From Pararheinheimera marina (lineage in GTDB: Bacteria; Pseudomonadota; Gammaproteobacteria; Enterobacterales; Alteromonadaceae): DNA of 64,000 nucleotides. The position numbers and the translations under genes were made by a program. The DNA lies in the NCBI RefSeq assembly GCF_042654345.1, contig NZ_JBHSGB010000010.1:620001-684000 (forward strand), given 5' to 3'. Positions within the stretch are counted from its first letter, which is position 1. Each line of letters opens with the position of its first letter. This document shows positions 30,584 to 41,485 of this stretch, in pieces. The notes below the pieces were generated by a model, which worked only from the letters and a program-made list of their open reading frames with translations, was not told the origin of the DNA and ran no database searches.

Positions 30584-32497
30584 TCAGAACTTATAGACGG
30601 CGGAGCCCAAAGGTGGCAGCTCGACTTTCAGGCTGGTTTTGCCTTGTTCAACCTTCAGTACGCTGTCTGCACCACCAAGTAAATCTTTGGCCTGATGCTC
30701 GCCTTGGTTCAGCTGCCATTGCTGCACTAGCTCGGCAGGCAACTGCAGCTCGTAGCGTTGTGATGCCTCTGCGTCAAAGTTGCTGACCACCACCACTTTG
30801 TCTTTGCTGTCAAAACGGACAAAAGCGTAGCTCTTATCGGTGTAACCTGCTGTGCTTTTGTTCAGTTGATGCAGTGGCTGATACTGGCCTTTAAACACGG
30901 CTTCAGACGCTGACAGGTTGAGCAGCACCCGGTAAAACTGACGCAGCTGTTGTTGTTCTTTGGTCAGTAGGCCGCCATCGTACTTGCCGTTATTTAACCA
31001 GGCTTGATGAGCGGGTACCCCGGCATAATCAAAAATACTGGTGCGGCTGGGGTCGCCAAAGCCTGAATCCAGGGCGCCGGCTTCGCCGACTTCCTGGCCG
31101 AAATACAGCATGGTCGGCGAACTGCTGATGAGGGTTGATACCACCATCGCAGGTTTGGCTTTATTGGCATCGCCGGCAAATTCCGGGCTGGCGATGCGTT
31201 GTTCGTCGTGATTTTCCAGGAAATGCAGCATATGAGATTCAATGTCGGCCATGCCTTGTTGCACCTGAGCAATACGGTCGGTGCTGCCTTTGCCTTGCAT
31301 AATCAGCTTCAGGCTGTCGTACATTTCTACTTTGTCGTACAGGTAATCCATTTTGCCCTGATGCAGGTAATCACGGTACAGCGCCGGGTTGTACACTTCG
31401 GCCAGCAAAAAAGCGTCCGGGTTCTTCTGCTTGATGCTGGAGTTTAAAAAGCTCCAGAATTCGACCGGCACCATTTCCGCCATATCAAAGCGGAAACCAT
31501 CCACTCCTTTTTCCAGCCAGTAGTAGGCAATATCCCGGAACTTCAGCCAGGAGTTCGGCACTGACTTGCCTTGCCAGAAGGCAAAGTGCTCAGCCACGGA
31601 TTTGTCGGCGTAATTGGCCGGCAGCCGGTCAAAATCGTAACTGCCGTCAGGTTTTACCCCGTAGTTAATTTTGACGGTTTCATACCAGTCGTTGAAGTCC
31701 GGTTGCGCCAGTCGTGAACCATTGCCTGTCCACTTCGCCGGGTTTTCGGCAAACTGACCGTCAGCCAATGGGTGTGCTTCGCCGCCTAAAGGCTGGTAAC
31801 CGTTTTGTGCTACTGGTACCTGAAAAGGCTGGCCCACCACGTAATAGAAGTTGTTGTCTCTTTTGTATTCAACGCTGGTGTCGTCTGAGGCACCAAAGTC
31901 TTCCACGCCTGCGGGTTTATCCAGCGACTGGTAGTGGCGGGCCACATGGTTGGGCACTATGTCGATAATCACTTTCAGGCCATGCTGGTGGGTTCTGTTG
32001 ATTAGCGCCTGAAATTCCTCCAGACGTTTGGCAGGGTCTACTGCCAGGTCCGGGTTGACGCTGTAATAGTCTTTGACGGCATACGGAGAGCCGGCCCGGC
32101 CTTTCACCACATCCGGGTCGTCATTGCTGATGCCGTAGGCACTGTAATCGCGGATCAGGGCGTGGTGCAGTACCCCTGTGTACCAGACATGGCTGACGCC
32201 CAGCTCTTTAATGCCTGCCAGTGCGGCGTCATTGATGTCATTAAATTTGCCGACACCGTTTTGCTCAATGCTCCCCCAAGGCTGATTGGCGCTGTTACTG
32301 TTGCCAAACAGGCGGGTAAACATTTGGTAAACCACGGTTTTTCCAGCAGGTGACGGCATTGCTTGTTGCGGAGTCTGTGCTGCAGCCGATACTTGGGCTG
32401 TTGGCGTCGGCATCTCGGTTTTACCGCAGGACACCAGCATCGCCAGTGCCAAAGCACTTAAGGCGTAGCGGCTGACAGGGAAGGTTAACTTGTGCAT
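30584..32497 (-). CDS. GH13 alpha-amylase-family lipoprotein
   Basis: A 637-residue glycoside hydrolase. Signal with lipobox LAMLVSCGK (Cys24), so it is anchored to a membrane. All four GH13 regions are present: DIVPNH (179-184), GFRFDMAEMV with nucleophile Asp338, LLAEVYN with acid/base Glu367 and FLENHDEQR with His430-Asp431. The C-terminal 120 residues form a beta-sandwich domain C (FVRFDSKDKVVVVSNFD). It should cleave alpha-1,4-glucans or related oligosaccharides at the cell surface or in the periplasm. It is monocistronic, divergent from the gene at 32656. The exact specificity (amylase, cyclomaltodextrinase, other) cannot be read from the motifs. Confidence 0.92.
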   Translation of the reverse strand: MHKLTFPVSRYALSALALAMLVSCGKTEMPTPTAQVSAAAQTPQQAMPSPAGKTVVYQMFTRLFGNSNSANQPWGSIEQNGVGKFNDINDAALAGIKELGVSHVWYTGVLHHALIRDYSAYGISNDDPDVVKGRAGSPYAVKDYYSVNPDLAVDPAKRLEEFQALINRTHQHGLKVIIDIVPNHVARHYQSLDKPAGVEDFGASDDTSVEYKRDNNFYYVVGQPFQVPVAQNGYQPLGGEAHPLADGQFAENPAKWTGNGSRLAQPDFNDWYETVKINYGVKPDGSYDFDRLPANYADKSVAEHFAFWQGKSVPNSWLKFRDIAYYWLEKGVDGFRFDMAEMVPVEFWSFLNSSIKQKNPDAFLLAEVYNPALYRDYLHQGKMDYLYDKVEMYDSLKLIMQGKGSTDRIAQVQQGMADIESHMLHFLENHDEQRIASPEFAGDANKAKPAMVVSTLISSSPTMLYFGQEVGEAGALDSGFGDPSRTSIFDYAGVPAHQAWLNNGKYDGGLLTKEQQQLRQFYRVLLNLSASEAVFKGQYQPLHQLNKSTAGYTDKSYAFVRFDSKDKVVVVSNFDAEASQRYELQLPAELVQQWQLNQGEHQAKDLLGGADSVLKVEQGKTSLKVELPPLGSAVYKF

Positions 32498-32655
32498 GGT
32501 CGACAGTATCCTTGTATCTCTTCTGACTTTTTCGGCTCATGCTAACACAGCCATTGAGCAGGGCCCTGCCAGTGCATACGTTTGCAGTCTGAGGTTCCAT
32601 GTTTTTGCCCGTTATGGTTATAGTGCGACTGTATTGAAACAGGAGTTCAGCTTAG

Positions 32656-33252
32656 ATGAATACAAAATCAACACTACCAACTTTTTTTGTGCTCGCAATG
32701 GCAGCAAAGGCAGTACAGGCCGAGCCCACAGCACCGCAGCTGGCATTTTTTAATCAGTTGTCCGCTCTTTGTGGCCAGTCATTTATAGGCAAAGTGGTTG
32801 AAGACAATCAGCCCAGCCCTGCGTTTTCCGGCGAGATGCTGATGCATGTGCGGGATTGCAGCGCCAGTGAAATTCAGATCCCTTTTGTTGTTGGCGAAAA
32901 CCGCTCCCGTACCTGGATCATCAGTAAAACTGCGGATGGCCTGCGGCTGAAACATCAACACAAACACCAGGATGGCACGGACGATGTGTCGACACTGTAT
33001 GGCGGCGATACAGTGAGTGAGGGCAGTGCCCAGCATCAAAGCTTTCCGGCCGATGCCTATTCGAAAGACTTATTCCTGCGAACCAGTATGCCTCAGTCCA
33101 CAGGCAATACCTGGCATTTGTACCTGTATCCTCAAGACCGTTTCAGTTACCGCCTCAGTCGCGAAGGCCGGGAATTTCGGGTGGATTTTGACCTGACCAA
33201 GCCGGTCGCAACGCCCGCCGCGGCCTGGGGGGCTGAAAAAAACAGCATTTAA
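32656..33252 (+). CDS. secreted protein of unknown function
   Basis: A 198-residue protein with a signal peptide (MNTKSTLPTFFVLAMAAKAV, cleavage after VQA). The mature part is beta-rich and contains SALCGQSFIGKVV, MHVRDCSASEIQIPF (two Cys, likely a disulfide), GENRSRTWI, KHQHKHQDGTDD and LYLYPQDRFSYRLSREGREF. I have seen this CGQ.F.G.V......F......MHVR.C pattern in hypothetical proteins of Shewanella and Xanthomonas-like bacteria, but know no function. AGGAG stands ten bases before the ATG. It precedes the M28 peptidases by 135 bases. Confidence 0.7.
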   Translation: MNTKSTLPTFFVLAMAAKAVQAEPTAPQLAFFNQLSALCGQSFIGKVVEDNQPSPAFSGEMLMHVRDCSASEIQIPFVVGENRSRTWIISKTADGLRLKHQHKHQDGTDDVSTLYGGDTVSEGSAQHQSFPADAYSKDLFLRTSMPQSTGNTWHLYLYPQDRFSYRLSREGREFRVDFDLTKPVATPAAAWGAEKNSI

Positions 33253-33387
33253 CCACAAGCACCCGAAAAGCCGCGACCAGTCCCCTAGGCAGTGGCGGCA
33301 GCCTTGGTTTAGGATGTTCATGCTAGGAACGTCCGCCATTCGGGTGGAGAGCACAACACATAAAACAATAAAATTCCGGGAGTGATT

Positions 33388-35082
<1,695 letters not shown>

Positions 35083-35102
35083 CGCCGCGAAGTTCAACAA
35101 GG

Positions 35103-35127
35103 AGGCAGAGCCAGAGCTCTGCCTTTT
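35103..35127 (+). terminator. weak terminator or attenuator between the two M28 genes
   Basis: Arms AGGCAGAGC (35103-35111) and GCTCTGCCT (35116-35124) followed by TTTC. The T-tract is short, so partial read-through into the second M28 gene is expected. Confidence 0.6.
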
Positions 35128-35152
35128 CATATCATCGACAAAGCGGGTTTTT

Positions 35153-36775
35153 ATGAAACGCATACTCTTCACCACGGCCTTGTGCCTCAGCGCCTCTGTG
35201 CAGGCCGCTCCATTGCCACAAACCGACTTCGGCACCAATTTTTCCGGGTACTTTGAGAAGCTGGCGTCTGATGAATTGCAAGGCCGCGCACCGGCCACTG
35301 AAGGTGAAAAACGCACTATTGCCTATATCTCAGCCGAATTTAAACGCTTGGGCCTGAAGCCATTTCAGGGTGATTCTTACCTGCAAGCCGTTCCTGTGGT
35401 GCAGATTGACCCTGTGGCTGTGTCCAGCCTGACTTTATCCGGCGATAAAACCGCTGCCAGTCTGAGTTACAAAACTGACATGATGGCCTGGTCAACCCGG
35501 ATGGAAACTGACATTCAGGTGAAAGACAGTGAGGTGGTGTTTGCCGGCTACGGCATTGTGGCACCTGAATATGGCTGGAATGACTATAAAGGGCTGGATG
35601 TAAAAGGCAAAACTGTGGTGGTGTTGGTGAATGATCCTGGCTATGCCACCAAAGATCCTGCACTCTTTACCGGTAATGCAATGACCTATTACGGTCGCTG
35701 GACCTACAAATTTGAAGAAGCTGCGCGTCAGGGCGCAGCCATGGTGCTGATAGTGCATGAAACCGATGCTGCCAGTTATGGCTGGAATGTGGTGGCTGGG
35801 ACCAGCCCGATCCGCTTTGAACTGGCCAATAAAAATAAAAACAGCCACAGATCCCAGGTCGAAGGCTGGTTGTCGTTGGATGCTGCAGAGCGTTTGTTTA
35901 ATGCCAACGGTACCAGTCTGAACGAGCTGCGCAAACAAGCATTGCAGAAAGACTTTAAAGCCATTCCGCTGCAGGCAAAAGCCAGTATCAGCATAAAAAA
36001 CAACCTGCGGGAAATTAACAGTCACAATGTGATTGGTTATATCCCTGGTAGCAAAAAGCCAGATGAAGCCGTGCTTTATATGGCGCATTGGGACCATTTC
36101 GGTCTGGATTTCAGTCTTAAAGATGACAAGATTTTTAATGGTGCTCAGGACAACGCCGGTGGTGTGGCCGCGTTAATTGCGCTGGCCGAAAAATACCAGC
36201 AAGGCCAGGCGCCAGAGCGCTCAGTGGCCTTTCTGGCAATCACAGTGGAAGAACGTGGCATGCTGGGTTCTGGCTGGTATGCCCAGCATCCGTTGTTCCC
36301 GCTGAATAAAACGGTGGCTGGTATCAATATGGACGTGATCAACGTCTACGGCCCGATGAAAGATGTGATGGTGTTTGGTTATGGCAGCTCCGAGCTGGAG
36401 CCGGTGCTGGACAGGTATGCCAAAGCGCAGCAGCGTTATCTGGCGCCAGAGCCCACGCCACAGGATGGTTTCTACTACCGTTCTGACCACTTCCAGCTGG
36501 CGAAAAAGGGCATTCCTATGCTGTATGCCCGTGGTGGTGTCGACCATGTTGAATTTGGCAAAGAATGGGGTTTGCAGCAGCGCGCCGACTATGTGAAAAA
36601 CTACTATCACAAGGTCACAGATGAGTTTGACCCCAAGTGGGATTTACGCGGCGCCGAGCAGGATTTATGGCTGTTTTACCAGGTGGGTCAGGAACTGGCG
36701 AATGGTGACAGCTGGCCAAACTGGAACCAAGGGAAAGAATTTAAAGCGGCACGTGATGCATCGTTGAAAAATTAA
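35153..36775 (+). CDS. M28-family zinc aminopeptidase, secreted (second of a tandem pair)
   Basis: A 540-residue protein from ATG 35153 with a cleavable signal (MKRILFTTALCLSASVQAA) instead of a lipobox, so it should be soluble in the periplasm or secreted. It is alignable with the preceding gene over nearly the whole mature length, sharing blocks such as NAMTYYGRWTYKFEEAAR and NKTVAGINMDV. All zinc ligands are kept: AHWDHFG, NGAQDNAGG, VEERG, INMDVIN and YRSDHF. The pair clearly arose by tandem duplication and differs in localisation signal and in the region CCYHKV versus NYYHKV near the C-terminus. Confidence 0.92.
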   Translation: MKRILFTTALCLSASVQAAPLPQTDFGTNFSGYFEKLASDELQGRAPATEGEKRTIAYISAEFKRLGLKPFQGDSYLQAVPVVQIDPVAVSSLTLSGDKTAASLSYKTDMMAWSTRMETDIQVKDSEVVFAGYGIVAPEYGWNDYKGLDVKGKTVVVLVNDPGYATKDPALFTGNAMTYYGRWTYKFEEAARQGAAMVLIVHETDAASYGWNVVAGTSPIRFELANKNKNSHRSQVEGWLSLDAAERLFNANGTSLNELRKQALQKDFKAIPLQAKASISIKNNLREINSHNVIGYIPGSKKPDEAVLYMAHWDHFGLDFSLKDDKIFNGAQDNAGGVAALIALAEKYQQGQAPERSVAFLAITVEERGMLGSGWYAQHPLFPLNKTVAGINMDVINVYGPMKDVMVFGYGSSELEPVLDRYAKAQQRYLAPEPTPQDGFYYRSDHFQLAKKGIPMLYARGGVDHVEFGKEWGLQQRADYVKNYYHKVTDEFDPKWDLRGAEQDLWLFYQVGQELANGDSWPNWNQGKEFKAARDASLKN

Positions 36776-36792
36776 CTAGTTGATAACTATTG

Positions 36793-36820
36793 AAAAACCG
36801 GCTGTACAGCCGGTTTTTTT
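36793..36820 (+). terminator. intrinsic terminator after the M28 pair
   Basis: Perfect palindrome AAACCGGCTGTACAGCCGGT plus flanking A- and T-tracts (seven T). Confidence 0.9.
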
Positions 36821-37020
36821 ATGGCTGAAATTGAAAGCTCTGCAGTAAAAAATGCCATACATCTTTTAATACTACAAATAGCCAAATTTTGTTCATCTGT
36901 CAGTTGACAGCTTATTAATCATACAATAGCATCATTCGAGAAGTGATAATAAGCCTCAATCGTCAATTTGCAGTGAAGGCGATGAAGGCAAACAAAAAGC
37001 CAACGACAAGGGGAGAACAA

Positions 37021-39864
37021 ATGCAGAGCTTTAAGCCTTCCGTGCTGAGCGCTGCTGTAACCCTGGCCCTCGCGGTCAGTAGTACAGCTGTGCTTGCACA
37101 ACAGAACAATTCCGGCGCAGATAAACCAGACAATGTCGAAGTCATTGAAGTCAAAGGTATTCGCGGCAGTCTGAATAAAGCACTCAACGTGAAGCGTCAC
37201 GAAGAGCAGATAGTAGACGCCATCGTTGCCGAAGATATCGGCAAGTTTCCAGACAATAATGTGATTGAGTCTTTGCAGCGGGTCACAGGTGTACAGGTGA
37301 CAAACCGTGGCTCAGGCGAAACTTCCGCTGTATCTATCCGTGGTTTAAGTGATATCACCACCACAGTCAATGGCCGTAATATCTTTACTGCGGCTGGTAC
37401 AGCCGTCGCGCTGCAGGATATTCCTGCCAGCCTGCTGAAGCAGGTTGACGTCTATAAAACCCGTTCTGCCAGCCAAATCGAAAGCGGCATTGCCGGCTCC
37501 ATTGATGTAAAAACGCACCGGCCTTTTGATTTTGATGGCCTGAAGGTCGTAGCTGCCGGTCGTGGCATTTACACTGAACAAAATGAAGAAACCAATCCGG
37601 CCATTAGTGCGCTGGCCAGCAACAGATGGGAACTGGATTCAGGTGAATTTGGTGCTTTGGTCAATATCTCCTATTCCCGTATGCGTTACCGTGACCAAAG
37701 TGTGACGGCTGGTGCTATGGTGCCTTTTTCTACGGCGAATTCGACCTCTCCTTTTACCCCGTACGAGCGGATCTTTTTAGACCGTGGCGGCGTGGCTGAA
37801 AACCCAATCTGGCAACCAGGCTTATTGGACGGTTTACCGTCAGCTGCAGGTTCAACCTTGTTAGTGAACGGCACGCCAACCGAATACATTCTGGGTCGTG
37901 ACGCCATTTTCCAAAGCGATTTTAACGGTGAGCGTGAACGTCCGGCCGCTAATATTTCGCTGCAATTTGCGCCGAATGAAAAGTCCGAATATGTGTTCGA
38001 ATCCTTCTACAACGGCTTTCGTAACGAAGGTTTTAACAGCCTGTTGTTCTCCTTCGCCGACTGGTGGGGTGGCTACGGCGGTATGACGCCGGCTCAGGCT
38101 GCTAGCGCGGCTAACGTAGTGCTGCATCCGGGTACCAATATTGTGAAGTCGCGTTCTGTACAAGACCCATGGGTCTTTACCAGTGGTGACTTAACCACAG
38201 GCCAGACCGACAGCTATCTGCACGCGCTGGGTGGTCGTTGGGATTTAACTGACAACCTGACTCTGAAATCAGAGCTGGTGTATCAGGACAGCAAGTATGA
38301 AGGTGACTTCTTTGCGATGCGTTTTATTCGCCCCGGTGCCAACTACAAGCTGAATGTGGATTTTAACAACGGCGGAGGCATTCCTGGTTTTAATTTTGAA
38401 GACAACCCAGCGACAGCTGCTGTGAACGAAGGCTCTATGGCTGACCCTTCGGCTTACATCACCGACACCATGTACGACAATGCGAACGAGGATAAAGGTG
38501 ATGCTATTACCTTTACCACCGACCTGAGTTACCGGCTGGATGGTTTCTTTACCTTGGCCGAAGTCGGTGTGCGCTATGACAAACGTGGTGCAGAAACTGC
38601 GTTCAGCCGTCAGGATACCTGCTGTGGTGGTGGTGCCAACGTGGGCACTATTGATGGTTTGGCGTCTATTAACAGCGGCTTTATGGATGGTGAAGCTGAT
38701 GTGCCAACGTCCTGGGTGGTCGCGGATGGCCACTATATCCGTAATAATGCTGATGAATTCCGCAGCATGTACGGACTGAACAAGCTGGCGCTGCAGCGTT
38801 CTTTTGAAATCGATTCGACGACATTATCAGTGTACGCACAAGGTAAATACGAAACTGAAGTTGCAGGCAGAGTGCTGGATGGTGAGATCGGTGTGCGTTA
38901 TACCGGCATTGATACCGACTCCAACTTCTGGCAGGAAGCGGCTACAGTGGATGCCCAGACACTGACCTCAGGCGAAAGTAAAACCCGTAAAATTCTGCCC
39001 AGCCTGACGGCCCGTTACCAGTTAACTGACGACTTGCAAGCCCGTGTGGCCTATACCGAAACACTGCGTTACCCTGGTTTTGGTGATTTGAACCCACTGA
39101 TTACCTATAACGAAGATGTCACTGGGATAGGCTATGGCACAGCCGGTGGCGGTAACCCGGACCTGAAGCCAACAGAGTCGAAAAACTATGACTTTGCATT
39201 GGAATACTACTTTGCTGACGCCAGCTCTATTTACGGTACTTTGTTCCGCCGTGATATTGATGGCTTTGTCGTAGGCTTCCGCCGCGCTGTCACCGCACCT
39301 AAATCGGCCACAGATCCGACACCTTATAAATTTATTCTGACTCAGCCTTATAACGCCTCTGAAGGTGAGTTATCCGGTGCAGAACTGGGGGTCGTCTGGT
39401 TCCCGGAAAATCTGCCTGCAGTTCTGGATGGTTTCGGTATTCAGGCCAGCTACACCAGCCTGTCTTCCTCGCAAACCACTCCGGATACCAACTCCGAAGG
39501 TGAAATTACTGCGTATCGCACTACAGACCTGTTTGGTGTTTCAGATTCGTCATACAGCGTAGTGCTGGCTTATGACAAAGATAAACTGGGTATGCGGTTG
39601 TCTTACGCCTGGCGTAAAGACTTCCTGGCCAACTATGAAGCTGCTCTGTTTGCCAACCCGCTGGAAGTTCGCCGTAAATCTGAAGCCAGTATGGACTTCC
39701 AGTTAAGCTATCAGTTAACCGATCAGTGGGAACTGACTCTGGATGGGACCAACCTGACCAATGAGCTGTACCAAAGCTACTACGGCAACAACCCGGAGAC
39801 GAATAACTTCGGCACCGCTCTGTATAGCCGCACCTTTGCTTTGGGCGTGCGTTACAGCATGTAA
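37021..39864 (+). CDS. TonB-dependent outer-membrane receptor (TIGR01782-type)
   Basis: A 947-residue receptor from ATG 37021 (GGGGAG six bases before). Signal peptide to about residue 31 (TAVLAQ). Then a TonB-box-like VEVIEVKGIRGSL and the plug with VAEDIGKFPDNNVIESLQRV, GVQVTNRGSGE and VSIRGL; this AEDIGKFPD.N..E.LQR..GV block marks the large receptor class often used for glycans, peptides or other polymers in Alteromonadales. The barrel ends with FALGVRYSM, a C-terminal strand with aromatic pattern. It imports a substrate using TonB energy. Its neighbours (M28 peptidases upstream, a GH13 gene further up) make peptides or oligosaccharides plausible; the sequence alone does not decide. Confidence 0.92.
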   Translation: MQSFKPSVLSAAVTLALAVSSTAVLAQQNNSGADKPDNVEVIEVKGIRGSLNKALNVKRHEEQIVDAIVAEDIGKFPDNNVIESLQRVTGVQVTNRGSGETSAVSIRGLSDITTTVNGRNIFTAAGTAVALQDIPASLLKQVDVYKTRSASQIESGIAGSIDVKTHRPFDFDGLKVVAAGRGIYTEQNEETNPAISALASNRWELDSGEFGALVNISYSRMRYRDQSVTAGAMVPFSTANSTSPFTPYERIFLDRGGVAENPIWQPGLLDGLPSAAGSTLLVNGTPTEYILGRDAIFQSDFNGERERPAANISLQFAPNEKSEYVFESFYNGFRNEGFNSLLFSFADWWGGYGGMTPAQAASAANVVLHPGTNIVKSRSVQDPWVFTSGDLTTGQTDSYLHALGGRWDLTDNLTLKSELVYQDSKYEGDFFAMRFIRPGANYKLNVDFNNGGGIPGFNFEDNPATAAVNEGSMADPSAYITDTMYDNANEDKGDAITFTTDLSYRLDGFFTLAEVGVRYDKRGAETAFSRQDTCCGGGANVGTIDGLASINSGFMDGEADVPTSWVVADGHYIRNNADEFRSMYGLNKLALQRSFEIDSTTLSVYAQGKYETEVAGRVLDGEIGVRYTGIDTDSNFWQEAATVDAQTLTSGESKTRKILPSLTARYQLTDDLQARVAYTETLRYPGFGDLNPLITYNEDVTGIGYGTAGGGNPDLKPTESKNYDFALEYYFADASSIYGTLFRRDIDGFVVGFRRAVTAPKSATDPTPYKFILTQPYNASEGELSGAELGVVWFPENLPAVLDGFGIQASYTSLSSSQTTPDTNSEGEITAYRTTDLFGVSDSSYSVVLAYDKDKLGMRLSYAWRKDFLANYEAALFANPLEVRRKSEASMDFQLSYQLTDQWELTLDGTNLTNELYQSYYGNNPETNNFGTALYSRTFALGVRYSM

Positions 39865-39882
39865 CAGCGGCGAGTCAAAGAG

Positions 39883-39910
39883 AAAAACCCGGCTGTACAG
39901 CCGGGTTTTT
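39883..39910 (+). terminator. intrinsic terminator after the TonB receptor
   Basis: Palindrome around AACCCGGCTGTACAGCCGGG with A- and T-tracts; its core CCGGCTGTACAGCCGG is identical to that of the terminator at 36793. Confidence 0.9.
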
Positions 39911-39951
39911 TATTGCGCGGCCAGAAACTGGCAGCGTTCAGGGAGTTGTTT

Positions 39952-40048
39952 GGGGTCAGGTCTTGTGGTCTCGGGGTCAGGTCTTGAATTTTGCATTGAA
40001 ACGCAAAATTCAAGACCTGACCCCAAAAGGTTAAAGACCTGACCCCCA
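39952..40048. repeat. REPIN-like palindromic element, copy 1
   Basis: Perfect 22-bp inverted arms (39973-39994 and 40003-40024), each beginning GGGGTCAGGTCTTGAA when read inward, with loop ATTGAAAC. Further partial copies of GGGGTCAGGTCTTG flank it on both sides (39952 and about 40034-40048). A nearly identical element lies at 59168-59258 in the opposite orientation. GGGGTCAGG... palindromes are known companions of REP-associated tyrosine transposases. Confidence 0.75.
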
Positions 40049-40052
40049 AATG

Positions 40053-40373
40053 TTAAAGCCTTACATAACCGTAGGCTTGGATGCCTTTAAACTTTTGCTG
40101 GCGTAAACGCTGCGCCACTTCAATTTGATAATCTTCCATGTATTCGTACAGGTCATCCTGAAACTGCTCTTCCATCAGTTCACGGCGGTCGGCATTGACC
40201 GGACGCTGACTTTCGTAAGCCAGTTGGCACAGCTTATGCGCACGGGGGCCAAACTCGTGGGTGACTACATCTTCAAGCCGGGCCAGTTCAGGCTTTTTCA
40301 GCAGTTTTAGCGTGATATGCAGGGTCAATACAAATACCAGTACCAATAATCCCGCAACCGTGGTGGCAATCAT
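40053..40373 (-). CDS. small single-span membrane protein of unknown function
   Basis: A 106-residue protein from ATG 40373. The N-terminal helix (MIATTVAGLLVLVFVLTLHI) is followed by a cytoplasmic helical domain rich in charge (QFQDDLYEYMEDYQIEVAQR) and ending KGIQAYGYVRL. The start shares four bases with the stop of the upstream gene (ATGA), and GGAAG stands before it, so the two membrane proteins are translationally coupled. I recognise no family. Confidence 0.65.
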   Translation of the reverse strand: MIATTVAGLLVLVFVLTLHITLKLLKKPELARLEDVVTHEFGPRAHKLCQLAYESQRPVNADRRELMEEQFQDDLYEYMEDYQIEVAQRLRQQKFKGIQAYGYVRL

Positions 40374-40858
40374 GCTTTGGCTTCCTTGTAGTGATGAACA
40401 TAACAACGGACCAGCCAGAGGCAGGCCATCGGAAATACGGAAATATTGATCGCCAATACACCATAGCGATACACATCAGCCAGCAGGTTTAATCCTAAAT
40501 CCCTGTCAAAATAACGGAATACCTGCAATGCACATAAACTAAAAAAACAAAGCACAATAAATTTAGCTAAGGCCTGAATATTTAAGTTAAATCGTTTATG
40601 CACAAACCAAATAGCATACAGACTTAGTAAGTTGCACGCGGCCCAGATTAAGTACCAGACCCCTCGAAACTCGCTTCCTGACGCAGATACAACCTCGCCA
40701 ATCATAGGAGTCATACGTTCCATACAGAAGTTGCCGAGGATCCAAATGGCAAGAGTCAAACGAGATGAGTTATCTGCGTTAATAACTAAGGATGCAAACA
40801 ACCCGACAGCTGTTAGCACCAAAAATATATTGTCGACTAGTACAAGGTAATCCCGCAA
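40370..40858 (-). CDS. four-helix membrane protein of unknown function
   Basis: A 162-residue protein from TTG 40858, which has AGGAG seven bases before it; no ATG fits better. Four hydrophobic helices lie around residues 8-27, 66-86, 95-116 and 133-152. The loop after the first helix holds CMERMTPMIGEVVSASGSEF. It is first of a coupled pair with the single-span protein. No enzyme motif is visible; I do not recognise the family. Confidence 0.65.
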   Translation of the reverse strand: MRDYLVLVDNIFLVLTAVGLFASLVINADNSSRLTLAIWILGNFCMERMTPMIGEVVSASGSEFRGVWYLIWAACNLLSLYAIWFVHKRFNLNIQALAKFIVLCFFSLCALQVFRYFDRDLGLNLLADVYRYGVLAINISVFPMACLWLVRCYVHHYKEAKA

Positions 40859-40896
40859 AACACTGCTCCTGCAAGTTTGGTTTTATGCTTCTGCTT

Positions 40897-41115
40897 TTAG
40901 GTCCAATCTTCTGCCTCTGTGCCAGAACCATTTCCTCTAGTTTGCACACTGCTCTGTAATAAAGCTTTAGCTTCGGAACTGATCGTCACTGTATCGGCAG
41001 AACTGCTGGCAACTGTTGTTTTTGCAGTGTCGGCAGTCGCCTGAGTTGCTTGAGTGCTGGCTGCGGTAGTGGTGTAACTGGTTAAAGCGGCGGCGCCTGA
41101 GTTGGTAACTTGCAT
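40897..41115 (-). CDS. small Ser/Thr/Ala-rich protein of unknown function
   Basis: A 72-residue low-complexity protein: MQVTNSGAAALTSYTTTAAS, a Thr/Ala-rich middle, then SSADTVTISSEAKALLQSS. The DTVTIS.EAK.L motif also occurs in other small proteins of Alteromonadales and, loosely, in FlgM-like anti-sigma factors, but the rest does not fit FlgM. It has a plausible AAGGTGTG before the ATG and a long AT-rich promoter region. It is probably intrinsically disordered. Confidence 0.55.
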   Translation of the reverse strand: MQVTNSGAAALTSYTTTAASTQATQATADTAKTTVASSSADTVTISSEAKALLQSSVQTRGNGSGTEAEDWT

Positions 41116-41420
41116 AAAAACACACCTTTTTTAGTTGGGGGAGAAAAGCTGATTTTATTATTCAGCAATCAGGGTATTACAAACCTGAAAAAAACATCAT
41201 TAATTAATAATTTATTTATTATCAACGCCTTAAATTTATTATTTTTTCCGAAAAATAGAAAAATAAGCTTGTCCTGTTCAATCTGACATAAAAACCGCCT
41301 TGGATAAAGTAGTAGTTCCAGGCTTTTTTATGGCTCGAAATCCAGGGCTTTTTAGGGAGGTGCCGGGAGCGCGGGTGATTTTATAAATGATCAATTTGTG
41401 TTAATCAATTTTTTGCGGCC
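41116..41420. other. AT-rich intergenic region, no gene seen
   Basis: About 300 bases, more than 60 percent AT by eye, upstream of the small gene at 41115 and downstream of the RND operon. It probably contains the promoter of the former. No coding stretch or strong palindrome apart from the terminator at 41421-41447. Confidence 0.45.
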
Positions 41421-41447
41421 AAAATAAAGGCCAGCATCAGCTGGCCT
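41421..41447 (-). terminator. intrinsic terminator of the RND operon
   Basis: Arms AGGCCAGC (41428-41435) and GCTGGCCT (41440-41447); on the minus strand followed by TTATTTT. Confidence 0.8.
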
Positions 41448-41485
41448 CTATGGCGCTCGGCGGCCTGCCGCACTCCGAACAACTA

